NCBI GenBank assembly: GCA_937859895.1
Contig: CALMAV010000148.1
Span: forward strand, 11,802-20,150
DNA length: 8,349 bases
Origin: an uncultured Bryobacterales bacterium
GTDB taxonomy: Bacteria; Acidobacteriota; Terriglobia; Bryobacterales; Bryobacteraceae
Direction: 5' to 3'
Shown: positions 6,031-8,349 of the stretch, in pieces
Numbering within the stretch: the first letter of the stretch is position 1
Layout of the letters: every line of letters begins with the position of its first letter
The notes under the pieces: model-generated
Seen by the model: the letters and a program-made list of their open reading frames with translations, nothing else
Database searches by the model: none
What the model was told of the DNA's origin: nothing
Translations under genes and position numbers: made by a program

Positions 6031-6990
6031 TCACACAGAGAGACGCCGCGCAGCGGCTTCCTTGTGTAACTTGTGTAACTTGGCGAGGTTGGCTTCGAAC
6101 TCTGTAGGCGGCATATAGCCGAGCGCGGAGTGAAGCCGTTGAGAGTTGTAGCCTCTCTCCAGGAACTCGCGGATGGACACCTGAGCTTCGTGCAGATCGC
6201 GGTAGTCGCTGCGGAAGACTTCTTCGTATTTGAGTGTTTTCATGAACGATTCGCAGGCCGCGTTATCCCACGGATTGCCTTTGCGCGACATGCTGATGCG
6301 GATTCCGTGAGCTTCGAGCAGGTCTGTGTAATCGCCGCTGGCGTACTGCGATCCGCGGTCGGAATGGTGAACCAAGCCGGGCTGTACGTTGCGCTGCGAC
6401 AAGGCCATTCGCAGCGCAGTCAGCGTCAGCTTGTCTTCCAACGTGCGGTTCAACGCCCAACCGATCACGCGGCGTGAGAACGCGTCCAGAATGACTGCTA
6501 GGTAAACGAACTCCTCACGCAACCGGATGTAGGTGATGTCAGCCACCCAGAGTTGGTCCACGTCGGTCAGCACCGTGTCGTGCGCCAGGTTCGTGTAGAC
6601 CTTGCGTCTGTGATTGGAATCGGTTGTCACCACGAACTTACGTTTGCGCATGCACAGCAGATTGTCTTCGCGCAGAATGCGGCCCACGCGTTTCGGATTC
6701 ACCGTCCAGCCGCGCCGCCGCAGTTCGGCGGTGATTCTCGGCCGTCCATAGCTGGGCCACTGCAACGCAATCCGTTGAATCGCATCGCGCAATTCCATGT
6801 CGGGGTCGCGCCCTGGAGCGGCATTCTCGTCCAAGCGGTAGAAACTCGCGCGGCTGACGTGACCTAACTGCATCATGCGTTCCACGGTTAGTCCCCGGCC
6901 GGTCTTCATTTCTTCTTTGACCTTCCGGTAGACGGCGGATTTCCAATCAACGCCTGCAGCATCCGCTGTTCCTCGATGCGCTGCAAGCAC
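6031..6990 (-). CDS. IS3-family transposase OrfB (DDE integrase domain)
   Basis: Catalytic part of the transposase, normally made as an OrfAB fusion that cuts and joins the IS ends. Counting from the GTG at 6990, an HTH-21-like region is at about 33-120 (including WPSYGRPRITAELRRRGW), followed by the RNase-H-like rve core. Catalytic residues are Asp151 (WVADITYI), Asp211 (HHSDRGSQYAS) and Glu247 (NAACESF), giving the DD(35)E spacing of the IS3 family. The C-terminal LHSALGYMPP block is intact. The frame is -1 to orfA and stays open back through the slippery site. A stand-alone OrfB could begin at ATG 6909-6907, which overlaps the orfA stop as ATGA. The C-terminus carries a 9-base tandem duplication (6061-6078) encoding Leu-His-Lys twice. 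Confidence 0.95.
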   Translation of the reverse strand: MLAAHRGTADAAGVDWKSAVYRKVKEEMKTGRGLTVERMMQLGHVSRASFYRLDENAAPGRDPDMELRDAIQRIALQWPSYGRPRITAELRRRGWTVNPKRVGRILREDNLLCMRKRKFVVTTDSNHRRKVYTNLAHDTVLTDVDQLWVADITYIRLREEFVYLAVILDAFSRRVIGWALNRTLEDKLTLTALRMALSQRNVQPGLVHHSDRGSQYASGDYTDLLEAHGIRISMSRKGNPWDNAACESFMKTLKYEEVFRSDYRDLHEAQVSIREFLERGYNSQRLHSALGYMPPTEFEANLAKLHKLHKEAAARRLSV

Positions 6991-7250
6991 CCCTTCAAAA
7001 AATCGATCTCCAGCGCCTGCTGGCCGATCTTGCGCTCCAGTTCGGCTAGCCGGCCTTCGGACCAGCGCGGTGTTCCGTTGCCCGGAAACACATTGCCCGG
7101 CGCTTCCCGGATCTCACGCCGCCAGCGGTGCAGCACGTTGGGGTTGACCTCCAAGCCGCGTGCCACTTCCGCGATCGATACGCCCTGCTCCAGTCGCCGT
7201 ACGGCGGCTAACTTGAACTCCTTCGTGAACTGCCTGCGAGACAATCCCAT
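6906..7250 (-). CDS. IS3-family transposase OrfA (helix-turn-helix)
   Basis: A 114-residue DNA-binding subunit that recognises the IS ends and, as the N-terminus of the OrfAB fusion, directs the catalytic domain. It begins MGLSRRQFTKEFKLAAVRRL; a helix-turn-helix spans about 15-45 (SIAEVARGLEVNPNVLHRW). A leucine-rich coiled coil at about 68-90 (LAELERKIGQQALEIDFL) serves for dimerisation. The ATG at 7250 has GGAG ten bases upstream. The sequence TTGAGA in the right inverted repeat could be a -35 element, but the matching -10 is poor. The frame overlaps orfB, and frameshifting is expected after Leu85. Confidence 0.93.
   Translation of the reverse strand: MGLSRRQFTKEFKLAAVRRLEQGVSIAEVARGLEVNPNVLHRWRREIREAPGNVFPGNGTPRWSEGRLAELERKIGQQALEIDFLKGCLQRIEEQRMLQALIGNPPSTGRSKKK
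6996..7002 (-). other. Probable programmed -1 frameshift site T TTT TTG
   Basis: In the orfA frame the codons are GAT TTT TTG AAG (Asp83-Phe84-Leu85-Lys86), so the heptamer fits X XXY YYZ. A -1 slip continues as GAA GGG GTG CTT into orfB with no stop in between, giving a fusion of 406 residues. IS3 elements commonly use A-rich heptamers; this T-rich one is also slippery in principle. Confidence 0.75.
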
Positions 7251-7280
7251 TGACCCAATTCTCCATTCAATGAATTTTGA

Positions 7281-7316
7281 GTCTTAACTGTTTGTCTCAA
7301 ATATGGGGCAAGTCCA
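7281..7316 (-). repeat. IS terminal inverted repeat, right (upstream of orfA)
   Basis: Read on the minus strand, this end begins TGGACTTGCCCC and shares the inner 19-base block TGAGACAAACAGTTAAGAC with the left end; 29 of 36 positions agree overall. It likely also carries the transposase promoter region. Confidence 0.9.
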
Positions 7317-7319
7317 GAC
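7317..7319. repeat. Target-site duplication, right copy (GAC)
   Basis: Direct copy of GAC at 5784-5786, next to the right end of the IS. Apart from a possible 58-residue ORF at 7401-7577, I see nothing recognisable between here and 7648: no RNA gene, strong promoter or repeat. Confidence 0.7.
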
Positions 7320-7400
7320 CAAGCCCTAAGTTCAAACCTAAGAGAACTGAAAGCTCTCCAAGGGCGGATCGAGTGTCTAAGGAAGAAGAGCTATTACTGT

Positions 7401-7577
7401 TTAGACTGTCCGGTTTCGCAGTCGGAATTTCACGATCCCTGCCAGTCCAATCAGCCCTGTCAGCGACTTGGTTATCTCGAACAGTCGCCCGTTTCTGAAA
7501 GAATCCCTTGAGGCTTCAATAGTCTCATTATCGATAGACACCGCACCAACGCTTTTCAGCACATCAATAAGAGCCAT
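7401..7577 (-). CDS. Possible small protein (58 aa), unrecognised
   Basis: ATG at 7577-7575 to TAA at 7403-7401. The product begins MALIDVLKSVGAVSIDNETI, has a charged middle (EASRDSFRNGRLFEITK, about 21-37), a short hydrophobic stretch (LTGLIGLAGIV, 39-49) and a basic end (KFRLRNRTV). The hydrophobic run is only 11-13 residues, short for a membrane span. There is no ribosome site directly before the ATG; AGGAGAGG lies about 37 bases upstream with an in-frame stop between. It follows the 96-residue membrane protein on the same strand after 71 bases. It may be a real small gene or a remnant. I do not recognise it. Confidence 0.35.
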   Translation of the reverse strand: MALIDVLKSVGAVSIDNETIEASRDSFRNGRLFEITKSLTGLIGLAGIVKFRLRNRTV

Positions 7578-7648
7578 GTCTAATTCTACATACGATCAAC
7601 ACTTTGAGGATCGCCCTCTCCTTTTAGCTTTGGCTCTTCTATAGGTCG

Positions 7649-7939
7649 CTAATCCCGAGGAAGCAACGAAACCCCTGCAATACTCTGCCAAGCCAGACCA
7701 GCCTCGAAAGCCTCCTTGGAGCGCAATGGCCCCACAAGAAAACAAGTTACCAGGCCACCGCAAAGCAGGTACACCACCAAGTCAAAAACCAGTGTCTTCC
7801 ATTTGCCCTTCGGATCCTGCGCGAACTCTGCAACTCGAGTCTCGCGATACAGAACAATGTAGCCGAGCAGAGCTCCTAGCGTACTGATTTCGAATGCATG
7901 AACAGCATCTAAAGGCGGCTGTGATTCCGCAAAGAGCAT
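7649..7939 (-). CDS. Small membrane protein (96 aa), unrecognised
   Basis: Two likely membrane segments: about 16-31 (FEISTLGALLGYIVLY) and about 50-71 (LVFDLVVYLLCGGLVTCFLV), joined by a hydrophilic loop with KGKWK. The C-terminal tail (about 72-96) is amphipathic. There is no cleavable signal peptide pattern. The ATG is at 7939, 33 bases after the stop of the HEAT-repeat gene on the same strand, so co-transcription is possible; no ribosome site is evident. The size and two-span form recall holin-like or small inner-membrane proteins, but nothing supports a specific function. Confidence 0.55.
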   Translation of the reverse strand: MLFAESQPPLDAVHAFEISTLGALLGYIVLYRETRVAEFAQDPKGKWKTLVFDLVVYLLCGGLVTCFLVGPLRSKEAFEAGLAWQSIAGVSLLPRD

Positions 7940-7972
7940 GATCGAACCGTCAGAGTATCACCAACTAGGCAA

Positions 7973-8349
7973 TCAGTCCTGTTGCCCGGCAAACATCGGC
8001 TCTTTGCCAGCCAGCATCAGCCGTTCGTCCAGCGCCGCTTTCACCAGGTCTTCTTCTAATTCAGAGAGTCCGCGGGCGTCTTTTTCAATCTTGGCCAATA
8101 GACCCTTCATGCGCCCTTTGGATACTTCGGTCGGAACCGCAAGCGCATACGCAAACAGCGCGTCTGAGCGTAGTTCGTCATGGTCGAAAAGCTTCCGGAT
8201 CTTATCCAGTTCCGACTTCAGCCCGTAGTAGCCCACGCCCCAGATAGCCCCGCGGCGTACTTCGAGGTCAGCGTCATCCAGGTGCTTGGCGAAATTGTCG
8301 CGGAAACTTGGATGCATCGACCGCCACATCGCCTCAAGCGCCTTTGCTC
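7973..8349 (-). CDS. HEAT-repeat-like protein (C-terminal part, runs in from the right edge)
   Basis: The frame is open from base 8349 to the TGA at 7975-7973, giving about 124 residues of the C-terminus. It consists of paired helices typical of HEAT/PBS-lyase-like repeats: AKALEAMWRSMHPSFRDNF, then LDDADLEVRRGAIWGVGYYG (a characteristic D-x-D-x-x-V-R-x-x-A-x-x-x-x-G unit), and later LDKIRKLFDHDELRSDALFAYAL. The tail contains charged helices and ends GKEPMFAGQQD. Such repeats form a solenoid for protein binding; no enzyme domain is visible in this part. An ATG at 8329 exists, but the reading frame continues upstream, so the true start lies outside the window. Confidence 0.7.
   Translation of the reverse strand, partial: AKALEAMWRSMHPSFRDNFAKHLDDADLEVRRGAIWGVGYYGLKSELDKIRKLFDHDELRSDALFAYALAVPTEVSKGRMKGLLAKIEKDARGLSELEEDLVKAALDERLMLAGKEPMFAGQQD

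Larger units (their letters stand above)
5787..7316 (-). mobile_element. Complete IS3-family insertion sequence, 1530 bp
   Basis: The element is bounded by 36-bp imperfect terminal inverted repeats starting 5'-TGGAC, and by a GAC target duplication. It contains orfA (7250-6906) and orfB (to 6031), the latter in the -1 frame relative to orfA, a slippery heptamer T TTT TTG, and a DDE integrase with DD(35)E spacing. All features needed for activity seem intact, so it may be recent and mobile. It is longer than many IS3 members because about 210 bases of noncoding, hairpin-forming DNA separate orfB from the left repeat. It is oriented like the LPS operon, 95 bases upstream of waaF. Confidence 0.93.

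Noticed and set aside
6044..6056. GCCGC-TGC-GCGGC hairpin followed by T6 on the minus strand as an intrinsic terminator for orfB
   Set aside because: The stem is inside the coding region and more than 15 bases separate it from the T run, so the geometry does not fit.
6061..6081. 9-base tandem repeat (CTTGTGTAA twice) as a regulatory or recombination site
   Set aside because: It is in frame inside the orfB C-terminus, encoding Leu-His-Lys twice, and is explained as a small in-frame duplication.

Overview
The window looks like a chromosomal segment of a Gram-negative bacterium, at middling GC. The best guess is an acidobacterium (Terriglobia-like), judged from the kind of toxin-antitoxin pair and the gene neighbourhood. 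That assignment is an inference. The Gram-negative assignment is firmer, because two ADP-heptose:LPS heptosyltransferases are present.

Layout. Positions 1-844 (minus) hold the N-terminal 281 residues of a 6-phosphofructokinase whose active-site signature is of the pyrophosphate-dependent type; the gene runs off the left edge. It is divergent from a compact type II toxin-antitoxin pair at 988-1521 (plus). Just downstream, 1563-1659 holds a frameshifted remnant of the C-terminus of a second, related antitoxin. Converging on this is a tightly packed minus-strand cluster from 5691 down to 1714: waaF-like heptosyltransferase II, a 143-residue protein that looks like an HldE/RfaE-type nucleotidyltransferase without its HxGH catalytic motif, a waaC-like heptosyltransferase I, an ICMT/PEMT-type membrane methyltransferase, and a xylose-isomerase-like sugar phosphate isomerase/epimerase. 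The first four genes overlap one another and the last follows after 13 bases, so a single operon is likely. It builds the inner core of lipopolysaccharide and may add a less obvious lipid or sugar modification. No genes for making ADP-heptose are in the window.

A complete IS3-family insertion sequence (5787-7316, 1530 bp) sits 95 bases upstream of the waaF start. It has 36-bp imperfect inverted repeats, a 3-bp target duplication (GAC), orfA and orfB joined by a probable -1 frameshift at T TTT TTG, an intact DD(35)E triad, and an unusually long, hairpin-rich noncoding tail of about 0.2 kb. It is oriented like the LPS operon and probably separates that operon from its original upstream region.

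Beyond the IS, all on the minus strand, are a HEAT-repeat-like protein that enters from the right edge (stop at 7973), a 96-residue protein with two membrane segments, and a possible 58-residue ORF. The most interesting items are the apparent catalytically dead nucleotidyltransferase between the two heptosyltransferases, the antitoxin remnant, the PPi-type PFK signature and the structured tail of the IS. No CRISPR array, rRNA or tRNA was seen.
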